A stretch of 61,341 nucleotides of DNA, taken from the NCBI GenBank assembly GCA_002101905.1, contig LQPU01000044.1:1-61341 (forward strand), read 5' to 3'. Position numbers and translations under genes: made by a program. Positions 32,297-39,995 of this stretch are shown one piece after another. The first letter of the stretch is position 1. Each line of letters begins with the position of its first letter. The notes below the pieces were generated by a model. It saw only the letters and a program-made list of their open reading frames with translations. It made no database searches and was not told where the DNA came from. This stretch comes from Mycobacterium shimoidei. GTDB taxonomy: Bacteria > Actinomycetota > Actinomycetes > Mycobacteriales > Mycobacteriaceae.

Positions 32297-33433
32297 CTAG
32301 CGCGGGACATCGCGCCAGGCGATGTTCTTGTCGACGCGGGGCTCGGCGGGAAGACCCAGGACCCGTTCCCCGAGGATGTTGCGCATGATCTCCGAGGTGC
32401 CGCCCTCGATGGTGTTGGCGCGCGCCCGCAGATAGCCATGAACCGTCTCGGCGGAGCTGCCCAGGCTCTCGAGGTCGAGCAGATACTCGGTGACCCGTTG
32501 GTTGTGTTCGGCGGCAGCAAGTTTGAGCGCCGAGCCCAGTGGGCCGGGCTGTCGGGCTTCGGCCGCCATCCGCTTGCCGGTGAGCGCGACGGCGTTGGCT
32601 TCGATCCACAGCTGCACCGCCCGATCTCCTCGCACCGGGTCGGGGCGCCCAGCCGCGCGGTAGGCGTCGAGAATCCGTGTCCCCGGACGCTCGCCGCCCG
32701 CCGAGAACGCGCCCCCGAGTGCGACCCGCTCGTTCATCAGCATGGTGGTCGCCACCTGCCAACCCTGGCCGACTTCGCCGATCCGGTCATGGTCGGGGAT
32801 CCGCACGTCGGTGAGGTAAACCTCGTTGAACTCGGCGTCGCCGGTGATCTGCCGCAGCGGACGTGCCTCGACGCCCGGCGTGCTCATGTCGACCACGAAC
32901 GCGGTCAGTCCAGCGTGCTTGGGGACGTCAGGATCGGTGCGCGCGATGAGCAGTCCGCGACGGGCTATGTGCGCGACGGATGTCCAGACCTTCTGGCCGT
33001 TGACGATCCAGCTGTCACCGTCGGATCGAGCGCGGGTGGACAACCCGGCGACGTCCGAGCCGGCCGATGGTTCGCTGAACAGCTGACACCAGATCTCCTC
33101 GCCGGTGAACAGCGCACGCAGGTACCTGCTGCGCTGCTCGGGTTTGCCGTGGGCGAACAGTGCCGGCGCCACCATTCCCAGCCCAATAGGGTTGTACCGG
33201 AACGGAACTGGCGCACCAGCGGCCGCGAGCCGCCGCTCCACTCGCGACTGCAGCGATCGGTCGGCCTGCGCGCCGCCGTCCTCCGGTGCGGCCCATACCC
33301 AGGCCAGACCGTCGTCGAAGCGGGCGCCGAGAAACGCCTGGTGGTCGCAATCGGCGGGAGGGCAGCGGCGCACCAAGGCGTCGACGCGCGCGTCGAGCTC
33401 GGCGGCGTCGGGCTGGGCCGGTTGTTCTGGCAT
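32297..33433 (-). CDS. Acyl-CoA dehydrogenase, catalytic-type subunit
   Basis: A 378-residue ACAD with the substrate/FAD segment LFSEPSAGSDVAGLSTRA, NGQKVWTSVAH, and the C-terminal NTIEGGTSEIMRNILGERVLGLP. That last string contains the Glu aligned with the catalytic base of MCAD and the flavin-binding GTSEI. Together with the downstream subunit it should introduce a double bond into an acyl-CoA, passing electrons to an electron-transfer flavoprotein not encoded nearby. The ATG at 33433 is preferred to a GTG two codons earlier because AGGAGCGG is then well spaced. It is 19 bases downstream of the PaaI-like gene. Confidence 0.88.
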   Translation of the reverse strand: MPEQPAQPDAAELDARVDALVRRCPPADCDHQAFLGARFDDGLAWVWAAPEDGGAQADRSLQSRVERRLAAAGAPVPFRYNPIGLGMVAPALFAHGKPEQRSRYLRALFTGEEIWCQLFSEPSAGSDVAGLSTRARSDGDSWIVNGQKVWTSVAHIARRGLLIARTDPDVPKHAGLTAFVVDMSTPGVEARPLRQITGDAEFNEVYLTDVRIPDHDRIGEVGQGWQVATTMLMNERVALGGAFSAGGERPGTRILDAYRAAGRPDPVRGDRAVQLWIEANAVALTGKRMAAEARQPGPLGSALKLAAAEHNQRVTEYLLDLESLGSSAETVHGYLRARANTIEGGTSEIMRNILGERVLGLPAEPRVDKNIAWRDVPR

Positions 33434-33452
33434 GTGCACCCGCTCCTAGGAG

Positions 33453-33887
33453 TTAGACGATGCGGTAGGTCTGCACCGCATGCGCGACCACGTTGCCGTC
33501 GTTGTCGGTGGCCGTGATCTCGGTGAAGGTGAGTTCCTTGCGCCGCCGCACGGTGCGCGCATGGCAGAGCAGGTCGGAGCGCTTGGCGGCGCCGGTGTAT
33601 TGAATGCTCATCGCCACCGTGGATGCACGCGTGCCCTTTTCAAAGTCGTGATTCGACCAGGCCGCCGCGGCCCCGGCGGTGTCCACCACCGATGCGATGA
33701 CCCCGCCATGGAAGTAGACGCCGTCGTTGGTCAGGTCCTCGCGGTAGGGCAGCCGGATGGTGACTTCGTCGGGTTCGTAGCGCTCGAAGACGATGCCGAG
33801 GCCGGCCAGAAACGGTGTGGTTGGCATGAAGTCGCGCACCGCCTGCCGGTGCTTGTGCTGCTGTTCGTCGGTCAACGGTTCGGCCAT
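33453..33887 (-). CDS. PaaI-type hotdog thioesterase (Rv1532c type)
   Basis: A 144-residue single-hotdog protein. The family motif is YFHGGVIASVVDTAGAAAAW, where HGG and the following Asp form the acyl-CoA thioesterase site, then TVAMSIQYTGAAK. It would hydrolyse stalled CoA esters. The ATG at 33887 is chosen because a -10-like TAATGT ends seven bases before it and because the resulting length equals that recalled for Rv1532c. It starts the leftward operon with the two ACADs; its promoter shares the palindrome with the nitronate monooxygenase gene. Confidence 0.88.
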   Translation of the reverse strand: MAEPLTDEQQHKHRQAVRDFMPTTPFLAGLGIVFERYEPDEVTIRLPYREDLTNDGVYFHGGVIASVVDTAGAAAAWSNHDFEKGTRASTVAMSIQYTGAAKRSDLLCHARTVRRRKELTFTEITATDNDGNVVAHAVQTYRIV

Positions 33888-33894
33888 AGCCGGC

Positions 33895-33939
33895 ACATTA
33901 CCCCACTAGATTGACACGTCAATCAATAACTCGTAGCGT
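33895..33939. promoter_or_regulatory. Bidirectional promoter with 16-bp palindromic operator, copy 2
   Basis: GATTGACACGTCAATC (33909-33924) matches copy 1 at 25384 in 15 of 16 positions, and the flanking CTA and AATA are also shared. Rightward, TTGACA (33911-33916) is 17 bases from TAGCGT (33934-33939), seven bases before ATG 33947. Leftward, TTGACG is 16 bases from TAATGT (33900-33895), seven bases before ATG 33887. Both messages should be leaderless. The TetR encoded at 35071 is the nearest candidate to bind. Confidence 0.78.
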
Positions 33940-33946
33940 CGTGAAA

Positions 33947-35074
33947 ATGCGAACTAGAGTCGCCGAAATGCTCGGTGTGGAATTCCCGATCTGCGCGTTC
34001 AGTCACTGCCGCGACGTGGTGGCGGCCGTGTCGAAAGCCGGCGGGCTGGGGATCCTTGGCGCGGTGGCGCACAGCCCGGCCCGGTTGGAGTCCGAGCTGA
34101 CCTGGATCGAGGAACAGACCGGCGGTCTTCCCTACGGCGTGGACCTGCTGTTGCCGCCGAAATATGTGGGTGCTGAATCGGGCGGGATCGACGCCGACCA
34201 GATCCGAGACCTGCTGCCCGAAGAGCATCGTGCGTTCCTCGACGACATGCTGGCCCGCTACGGAGTTCCGGTGCCGGACAACGGACAACGGCTGTCCCTC
34301 GGTGCCGGGCTCAACGTATCGCCGAAGGGCTACGAGCCGCTGCTCGACGTCGCCTTCGCCCACGACATCAAGTTGATCGCCAGCGCCCTCGGCCCGCCGC
34401 CGGCCGACCTGGTCGCCCGGGCTCACGCCAACGACGTCGTCGTCGCTGCGCTCGCCGGCACCACCGAGCACGCGAAACGGCACGCCGCCGCGGGTGTCGA
34501 CCTGATCGTCGCGCAGGGCACCGAGGCCGGTGGGCACACCGGGGAGGTGTCAACGATGGTGTTGGTCCCCGAGGTGGTGGACGCGGTCGCGCCGGTCCCG
34601 GTGCTCGCCGCCGGCGGCATCGCCCGCGGCCGGCAGGTCGCCGCCGCGCTGGCGCTGGGCGCCGAGGGCGTCTGGTGCGGGTCGGTGTGGCTGACCACCG
34701 AGGAGGCCGAGACGCCGCCGGTGGTCAAGGACAAGTTCCTGGCCGCCACGTCGTCGGACACGGTGCGGTCGCGGTCGATGACCGGCAAGCCGGCCCGCAT
34801 GCTGCGCACCGCGTGGACCGATGAGTGGGCCCGGCCCGACACCCCCGAGCCGCTGGGCATGCCGTTGCAGAGCGCGCTGATCGGCGACCCGCAGCTGCGG
34901 ATCCATCAGGCGTCCAGCAAGCCGGACTCGCGGGCCCGCGAACTGGCGACGTACTTCGTCGGGCAGGTCGTCGGCTCCCTGAACAAGGTGCGGCCGACGC
35001 GCTCGGTGGTGCTCGAGATGGTCGACGAATTCATCGACACGGTGCAACGCCTCGACGAGTTAGTAGAGCGATGA
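33947..35074 (+). CDS. Nitronate monooxygenase / 2-nitropropane dioxygenase-like FMN enzyme (Rv1533 type)
   Basis: A 375-residue TIM-barrel flavoprotein. N-terminus RVAEMLGVEFPICAFSHCRDVV, then VSKAGGLGILGAVAH, the phosphate-binding VAQGTEAGGHTGEVSTM and LAAGGIARGRQVAAALALGAEGVW are signatures of class I NMO-like proteins. Paralogues (Rv1533, Rv3553) sit in mycobacterial CoA-ester catabolic clusters, where they may act as reductases or isomerases and not on nitronates; the true substrate is open. The start is fixed by the -10 box seven bases upstream. The last four bases overlap the TetR gene (ATGA). Confidence 0.88.
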   Translation: MRTRVAEMLGVEFPICAFSHCRDVVAAVSKAGGLGILGAVAHSPARLESELTWIEEQTGGLPYGVDLLLPPKYVGAESGGIDADQIRDLLPEEHRAFLDDMLARYGVPVPDNGQRLSLGAGLNVSPKGYEPLLDVAFAHDIKLIASALGPPPADLVARAHANDVVVAALAGTTEHAKRHAAAGVDLIVAQGTEAGGHTGEVSTMVLVPEVVDAVAPVPVLAAGGIARGRQVAAALALGAEGVWCGSVWLTTEEAETPPVVKDKFLAATSSDTVRSRSMTGKPARMLRTAWTDEWARPDTPEPLGMPLQSALIGDPQLRIHQASSKPDSRARELATYFVGQVVGSLNKVRPTRSVVLEMVDEFIDTVQRLDELVER

Positions 35075-35697
35075 CTGCCACCACGCGCCGACGACGCGCG
35101 GTCAGCGATGAGGACAAATCCCTGCGCCGCGACCAGATTCTGGCCGCGGCTAAGAAAGTGTTCGCCCGCAAGGGTTTCCATGCCACCACCATCGCTGATG
35201 TCGCCAAGGAATCCCGTCTGGCGTATGGGTCCATCTACTGGTATTTCGACTCCAAGGAGAAGCTGTTCCACGAGTTGATGGCCGCCGAGGAGCAGGCTTT
35301 GCGCGCGCACCTGTCCGCGGCCGTGGCCGGGCGCGGCGACGACGGCGAGGAGGCGTTTCGCGACGCCGTGCAAGTGACGCTGGAGTTTTTCGAGGCCGAC
35401 AAGGCCACCGTCCGATTGCTGTTTCGCGACGCCCCTGCGCTCGGTGGCCGGTTCGAAAAACACCTCGGCAGTATCTATGAGCGGTTCATCGACGACATCG
35501 AAACCTTCATCGTCGCCGGCCAGAAGCGCGGCGAAGTGGTGGCCGCTCCGCCAAGGATGGTCGCCTACACGCTGGCGGCGCTGATCGGCCAGCTGGCGCA
35601 CCGGCGCCTGTCCACCGACGACGGCGTCACCGCGGCCGAGGTCGCCGACTTCGTCGTATCGCTCGTGCTGCACGGGCTGCGACCCAGGGATGGCTGA
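35071..35697 (+). CDS. TetR-family regulator (Rv1534 type), probable repressor of the two-palindrome regulon
   Basis: A 208-residue TetR protein with a basic N-terminal arm (TTRRRRAVSDEDKSLRR), helix-turn-helix at about residues 22-66 (ILAAAKKVFARKGFHATTIA, then AYGSIYWYF), and a ligand-binding domain resembling FadR/KstR-like acyl-CoA sensors. It is translated with the nitronate monooxygenase gene, whose promoter carries the 16-bp palindrome, so autoregulation through that site is the simplest reading. The second palindrome at 25384 extends control to two further operons. Binding is inferred from position only. Confidence 0.9.
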   Translation: MTATTRRRRAVSDEDKSLRRDQILAAAKKVFARKGFHATTIADVAKESRLAYGSIYWYFDSKEKLFHELMAAEEQALRAHLSAAVAGRGDDGEEAFRDAVQVTLEFFEADKATVRLLFRDAPALGGRFEKHLGSIYERFIDDIETFIVAGQKRGEVVAAPPRMVAYTLAALIGQLAHRRLSTDDGVTAAEVADFVVSLVLHGLRPRDG

Positions 35698-35699
35698 CG

Positions 35700-37139
35700 A
35701 TGCGAGTGGTCGTTGTCGGTGCCGGAATGGCAGGGGTGCTGGCCGCCATCAAGCTGCGCGACGCCGGATTTACCGATGTCACGGTGTATGAGAAGGCCGA
35801 CCGGCTCGGCGGAACGTGGCGAGAAAACACCTACCCCGGCATCGCATGCGATGTGCCGGCCCACTTATACAGCTACACGTTTGCGCCTAACCCGGAGTGG
35901 AGCCACATGTTTGCGCCGGGCGCGGAGATTCTTGCCTACTTCGAGAATGTCGCGCGCCGCTACGGCGTCGCCGGGCTGATTCGTTACGGACACGAAGTGC
36001 GTCGCCTGCAATACGACGGAAATCGTTGGTGCATCCAGACTTCCACTAGCGAACGCGACGAAGCCGACGTTGTGATCGCCGCCACCGGTGTGTTGCACCA
36101 CCCCCGCTACCCGGACATTGATGGACTCAAGGAGTTTGCTGGCCGGGTATTCCACAGCGCCCGTTGGGATCATGGTGCGGCGCTGGCAGGTGCCCGCCTT
36201 GGGGTAGTGGGTACCGGATCGTCGGCGGTCCAGATCGTCGGCGCCGTTGTCGACACGGTCGCCGAGCTACACCTCTTCCAGCGCACCCCGCAGTGGATCC
36301 TGCCCGTAGACAACCCGCCAATCTCCGAGGAGGACCGAGCTCGCTACCGCGAAAATACCTCGATGCTAAAGGCTTTGCGGAACGCGCTAAATACCAACTT
36401 CGTGCAGAACTTCGCCGATGTCGTCGTCGACGCTGACTCGCCGCAACTAAAAGTGCTGCAGAAGATGTGCCGTGCCAACCTCGAAGACAATGTGAAAGAC
36501 CCGCTGCTACGCGAGAAGCTGCGGCCCGACTACCGGGTCGGCTGTAAGCGGCTGGTCGTCTCTCCCAACTTCTATACCGCCATCCAGCGGCCCAACGCAC
36601 ACCTGATCGCTGAGCACATCGATCGTGTCGAGGCCGCAGGGGTACGTACCAAAGACGGTGTGCTGCACCGGCTTGACGTGCTGGTGCTGGCCACCGGCTT
36701 CCGGGTGGACCGCTTCCTGCGCCCGATCGAGGTGGTCGGCCGTGGAGGCGTGCGGCTCGACGATGCTTGGGCGGAGCGGCCAGTAGCTTATCTGTCGGTG
36801 TCGGTGCCGGACTTTCCTAACCTGTTCATGCTCAACGGGCCCAACGGGCCGGTGGGAAATTTCTCGCTGATCGACGCCGCCGAGGCCCAGATCGGCTATC
36901 TCATCCAACTCATCGAGCTGCTGCGCGACGGTACGCGGCGCCAGATCAGCGCCAGCCACCAGGCCACGGCCCGCTTCGAAGCCGAGCGGGTGCAGGCCGC
37001 CAAGCAGACGGTGTGGATGTCCGGCTGCCGCAGCTGGTACCTCGACGACCGGGGCATACCCGCCGCTTGGCCGTGGAGATTTAGTCGTTTCCGAGAAGTG
37101 ATGCAGCGGCCTGTCCTAGCCGACTACGAACTGATCTAG
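35700..37139 (+). CDS. Flavin-dependent monooxygenase, Baeyer-Villiger type, copy 1
   Basis: A 479-residue FAD/NADPH enzyme. FAD motif VVVVGAGMAG begins at residue 3, the Baeyer-Villiger fingerprint F-x-G-x3-H-x3-W-D is FAGRVFHSARWD (residues 146-157), and the NADPH motif is GVVGTGSSA (about 168). A C-terminal ATG motif (LATGF) is also present. It would insert oxygen next to a ketone to give an ester or lactone. It starts two bases after the TetR stop and so is probably expressed from the copy-2 palindrome promoter with the nitronate monooxygenase and TetR. Stop codon is 82 bases before the next monooxygenase. Confidence 0.9.
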   Translation: MRVVVVGAGMAGVLAAIKLRDAGFTDVTVYEKADRLGGTWRENTYPGIACDVPAHLYSYTFAPNPEWSHMFAPGAEILAYFENVARRYGVAGLIRYGHEVRRLQYDGNRWCIQTSTSERDEADVVIAATGVLHHPRYPDIDGLKEFAGRVFHSARWDHGAALAGARLGVVGTGSSAVQIVGAVVDTVAELHLFQRTPQWILPVDNPPISEEDRARYRENTSMLKALRNALNTNFVQNFADVVVDADSPQLKVLQKMCRANLEDNVKDPLLREKLRPDYRVGCKRLVVSPNFYTAIQRPNAHLIAEHIDRVEAAGVRTKDGVLHRLDVLVLATGFRVDRFLRPIEVVGRGGVRLDDAWAERPVAYLSVSVPDFPNLFMLNGPNGPVGNFSLIDAAEAQIGYLIQLIELLRDGTRRQISASHQATARFEAERVQAAKQTVWMSGCRSWYLDDRGIPAAWPWRFSRFREVMQRPVLADYELI

Positions 37140-37155
37140 TACCAGGACACTGATC

Positions 37156-37169
37156 GATTCGGTCAAGCC
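37156..37169 (+). promoter_or_regulatory. Possible AraC half-site upstream of monooxygenase 2
   Basis: GATTCGGTCAAGCC matches GGTTCGGTCAAGCG at 41092-41105 in 12 of 14 positions. The latter is one arm of a 21-bp-spaced direct repeat beside the AraC gene. A second arm here is weak. It suggests, without proving, that the AraC protein also controls monooxygenase 2 and the SDR. Confidence 0.35.
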
Positions 37170-37221
37170 ATTGGCCGAGCGGATCATGGAATTTGATGCC
37201 CGCGATTCATACCGTCGAGCC

Positions 37222-38727
37222 ATGTCAGTACCACCGGAGACGGGCCGCCGCCGAGATCCCAGGATAGTTGTGATCGGTGCCGGGATGTCGGGCATCTGCA
37301 TGGCCGCCAAGCTGAAGTTAGCCGGAATTCACAGCTTTACGGTGCTAGAGAAAGCCACCGAAGTCGGTGGCACCTGGCGTGACAACCGCTACCCCGGCCT
37401 GCATTGCGATGTTCCGTCAGTGTTCTATCAATACTCCTTTCACCACAAACCAGACTGGTCATACTGGTTAGCGCCGGGCAGGGAGATCCAGGATTACTTC
37501 GACGCCGCGGTGGATCACTACGGCCTGCGGCAACACATTGAATTCGGCACCGAAGCGACCCGCGCCGAGTTCGTCAATGGAGCCTGGCGAGTGCACGATT
37601 CGACCGGAACCGTTCGCGAGGCTGATTTTTTGATCGCCGCGACCGGGGTGCTGCATCATCCGGTCCGGCCGAACATCCCAGGCCTGGATGATTTCGCGGG
37701 CAACATGTTTCACTCCGCGCGATGGGACGATGCGGTGTCGCTGGCCGATAAGCGGGTCACGGTTATCGGCACCGGCTCCACCGGCGCGCAGATTGTCGTA
37801 GCGCTGGCCGGTCGGGTGGCCCACCTCGATCTGTTCCAGCGCACTGCACAGTGGGTGCTGCCGTTGCCTAACTGGCCAACGGACCCGTTCACCAAGTTGC
37901 TGCGAGCCAAGGTGCCGGGCTGGATGACGGCTGAATACGCGCTGATCAAGGCGGCATTCGCGATGTTCGCCAAGGCGTTGATCGCGCCCGGCTGGCAGCG
38001 CCGACTCGTCGACACACTGTGCCGATTGCACTTGCGTACTGTGCGCAACTGCGAACTGCGCCGCAAACTGACCCCGGACTATCAGGTGGGCTGCAAGCGC
38101 CTGGTGATGTCCGGCGGGTTCTACCGTGCGGTGCAGCACCCAACCGTCGACGTTGTCACCACGCCGATCGACCATGTCGAAGCCCGCGGAATCGTTACCG
38201 CCGACGGTCAACTCCACGAGACCGACGTCCTGATACTCGCTACCGGGTTCGACGCGCACGCCTATATGCGCCCGATCGAGCTGATCGGCCCCGACGGTCA
38301 CACGCTGAGCGAGGCATGGACCAATGGCCCGCACGCATACCGCACCATCGCACTACCGGGGTTCCCCAACTTCTTCATGCTCATGGGTCCACACAGCCCG
38401 ATCGGTAACTTTTCCCTGGTTGCAGTCGCCGAAACTCAGTCCGACCACATCCTGCGGTGGATCTCCGCATGGCAGCACGGGTGTTTCACCACCGCGGCAC
38501 CGACCGCGGAGGCCACTGCCGTCTACAACGCCGCGCTGCGTCAGGCGCTGCCGGGCACGGTATGGGCATCGGGCTGCTCCAGCTGGTACCTGGGCAAAGA
38601 CGGTACGCCGGAGGTGTGGCCATGGACCCCCAAACACCACGCACGGATGCTATCGGCTCTGCACTTCGATGAGTTCTGCCTCGACGGCGACCCCGTTGGC
38701 GCAGCAGCAGCGGATCGAAAGGAATAG
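37222..38727 (+). CDS. Flavin-dependent monooxygenase, Baeyer-Villiger type, copy 2
   Basis: A 501-residue FAD/NADPH enzyme, about as related to its upstream neighbour as to other mycobacterial members. FAD motif VVIGAGMSG at about residues 16-24, fingerprint FAGNMFHSARWD at 158-169, NADPH motif VIGTGSTGAQ, and LATGF near the C-terminus. The start is uncertain: ATG 37222 is preferred because a putative AraC half-site lies just upstream, but ATG 37186 and TTG 37171 are in frame. It is followed two bases later by an SDR gene, suggesting a ketone-forming step followed by oxygenation. The overall arrangement recalls the mymA operon. Confidence 0.88.
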   Translation: MSVPPETGRRRDPRIVVIGAGMSGICMAAKLKLAGIHSFTVLEKATEVGGTWRDNRYPGLHCDVPSVFYQYSFHHKPDWSYWLAPGREIQDYFDAAVDHYGLRQHIEFGTEATRAEFVNGAWRVHDSTGTVREADFLIAATGVLHHPVRPNIPGLDDFAGNMFHSARWDDAVSLADKRVTVIGTGSTGAQIVVALAGRVAHLDLFQRTAQWVLPLPNWPTDPFTKLLRAKVPGWMTAEYALIKAAFAMFAKALIAPGWQRRLVDTLCRLHLRTVRNCELRRKLTPDYQVGCKRLVMSGGFYRAVQHPTVDVVTTPIDHVEARGIVTADGQLHETDVLILATGFDAHAYMRPIELIGPDGHTLSEAWTNGPHAYRTIALPGFPNFFMLMGPHSPIGNFSLVAVAETQSDHILRWISAWQHGCFTTAAPTAEATAVYNAALRQALPGTVWASGCSSWYLGKDGTPEVWPWTPKHHARMLSALHFDEFCLDGDPVGAAAADRKE

Positions 38728-38729
38728 CA

Positions 38730-39656
38730 ATGCAGCTGAACGGCAAACGTATCCTGATCACCGGCGCCGGCCGCGGGATCGGCGCTGCCACGGCCCGCCG
38801 GCTTGCCGAGGCTGGTGCGAGCGTGGCTTTAGTGGACATCGAGCAGGATCGGGTCGCGCGCACCGCTGCGGCACTCGGGCCCGGTCACCTCGGGCTTGCT
38901 GCCGATGTGACCGACACCTCGTCACTGGATGCAGCCGTACGGGCCACGGTCGATGCATTCGGCGGGCTCGACGTGGTCGTCGCCAACGCGGGTATCGCCA
39001 GTTGGCAAACGGTGCCCACTACCGACATCGATGCTTGGGTGCGTACCGTCGACGTCAACTTGACCGGGGTGTTTCGTACGGTCCGCGCGGCGATCCCATA
39101 TGTGATCGACAGCAAGGGATACATACTCGTGGTGTCGTCGCTGGCATCTATCGTGCCGATACCGGGCGGAAGCGCATACGGCGCCAGCAAGTCTGGTGTG
39201 GAGGGTTTTGCCAACGCACTACGCCTGGAGATGCATCCGCACGGTGTAACCGTCGGATCCGCCCATATGAGCGTGATTAACACCGACCTCGTCAGTGACC
39301 TCACCAAGGACTCCGCCGCGCTGAAGTCGCTCAAGACAATCATCGCTCGCGCAGGCGCCACACGGACGGCCGACGAGTGCGCCGCGTTGTTCGTACGTGG
39401 CATCGAAAAGCGCAGTCGCCGGATCTATGTGCCTCGCGGTACGGCGGTGTTGCAGTGGCTGCGGCCGCTGATGTACTCATCGCCGCTGGATCGACTCATC
39501 GCCAGGGTCGGTCGGTCCCGCCTCAGCCGCGGGATGTCGGTCATCGACGGACTCGGTACATCGGCGCCCGAGCGCGCATTTGCCCGCACCACAACGCCAC
39601 TTATGGTGCCGGCGATCCGGCCAGAACCTGCTGGCGAAGCAGCTTTGGATGGCTGA
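38730..39656 (+). CDS. Short-chain dehydrogenase/reductase, extended C-terminus (SadH-like)
   Basis: A 308-residue SDR. Cofactor motif TGAGRGIG at residue 11, Asp after the second strand (VALVDIEQ) indicating NAD(H), NAGIAS near 88, catalytic Ser in VVSSLAS and YGASK near 151. A C-terminal extension of about 70 residues (RRIYVPRGTAVLQWLRPLMY) is shared with SadH-type enzymes near monooxygenases in the mymA cluster. It could oxidise an alcohol to the ketone used by the preceding monooxygenase; that pairing is inference from the two-base spacing. Confidence 0.88.
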   Translation: MQLNGKRILITGAGRGIGAATARRLAEAGASVALVDIEQDRVARTAAALGPGHLGLAADVTDTSSLDAAVRATVDAFGGLDVVVANAGIASWQTVPTTDIDAWVRTVDVNLTGVFRTVRAAIPYVIDSKGYILVVSSLASIVPIPGGSAYGASKSGVEGFANALRLEMHPHGVTVGSAHMSVINTDLVSDLTKDSAALKSLKTIIARAGATRTADECAALFVRGIEKRSRRIYVPRGTAVLQWLRPLMYSSPLDRLIARVGRSRLSRGMSVIDGLGTSAPERAFARTTTPLMVPAIRPEPAGEAALDG

Positions 39657-39995
39657 ACCATCCGATCACCCGTCCGCCGTTGCCTTTTCGTCGTTCATCC
39701 CGCCCCAGCCGATCAAACATCGTTGAAATGCCCAACTATCCGCGGACACAGCCCAAGACGCAGGTACGGCGCCATCGTCATAGATTTCGCCGACTAGGGG
39801 TCAATGGAGAAATCACATTGGGGCGGTCGTCGATCGTCGCGGATTTGGATGTGTGCGGCGCGCCTTGGCGGCTTGTCGGTGCCGTCAGCCGGCAATACCC
39901 CTCGATCGCGCCAAAACTGGCGGCGTCGGAGAGCGGTGAGATGCGACCGAAGCAGTTACCGCACTGGCGGATTGCCGGGTTCCAGATGAGGCAGG
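39657..39995. other. Intergenic gap with no recognisable gene
   Basis: This 339-base stretch lies between the convergent stops of the SDR and AraC genes. Short frames exist on both strands, but none has a plausible start, ribosome binding site or recognisable protein. No strong T-tract terminator or repeat was seen. It may be the degraded remnant of a small gene. Confidence 0.6.

Noticed and set aside
31211..33517. A 768-codon open frame on the plus strand across the acyl-CoA dehydrogenase genes
   Set aside because: It is antisense to two clear ACAD genes and a thioesterase gene, has Arg/Gly/His-rich translation with no recognisable motif, and is a typical high-GC shadow.
39657..39995. Small gene in the SDR-AraC gap
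   Set aside because: Frames of 60 codons or more exist, but none has a binding site or recognisable product.
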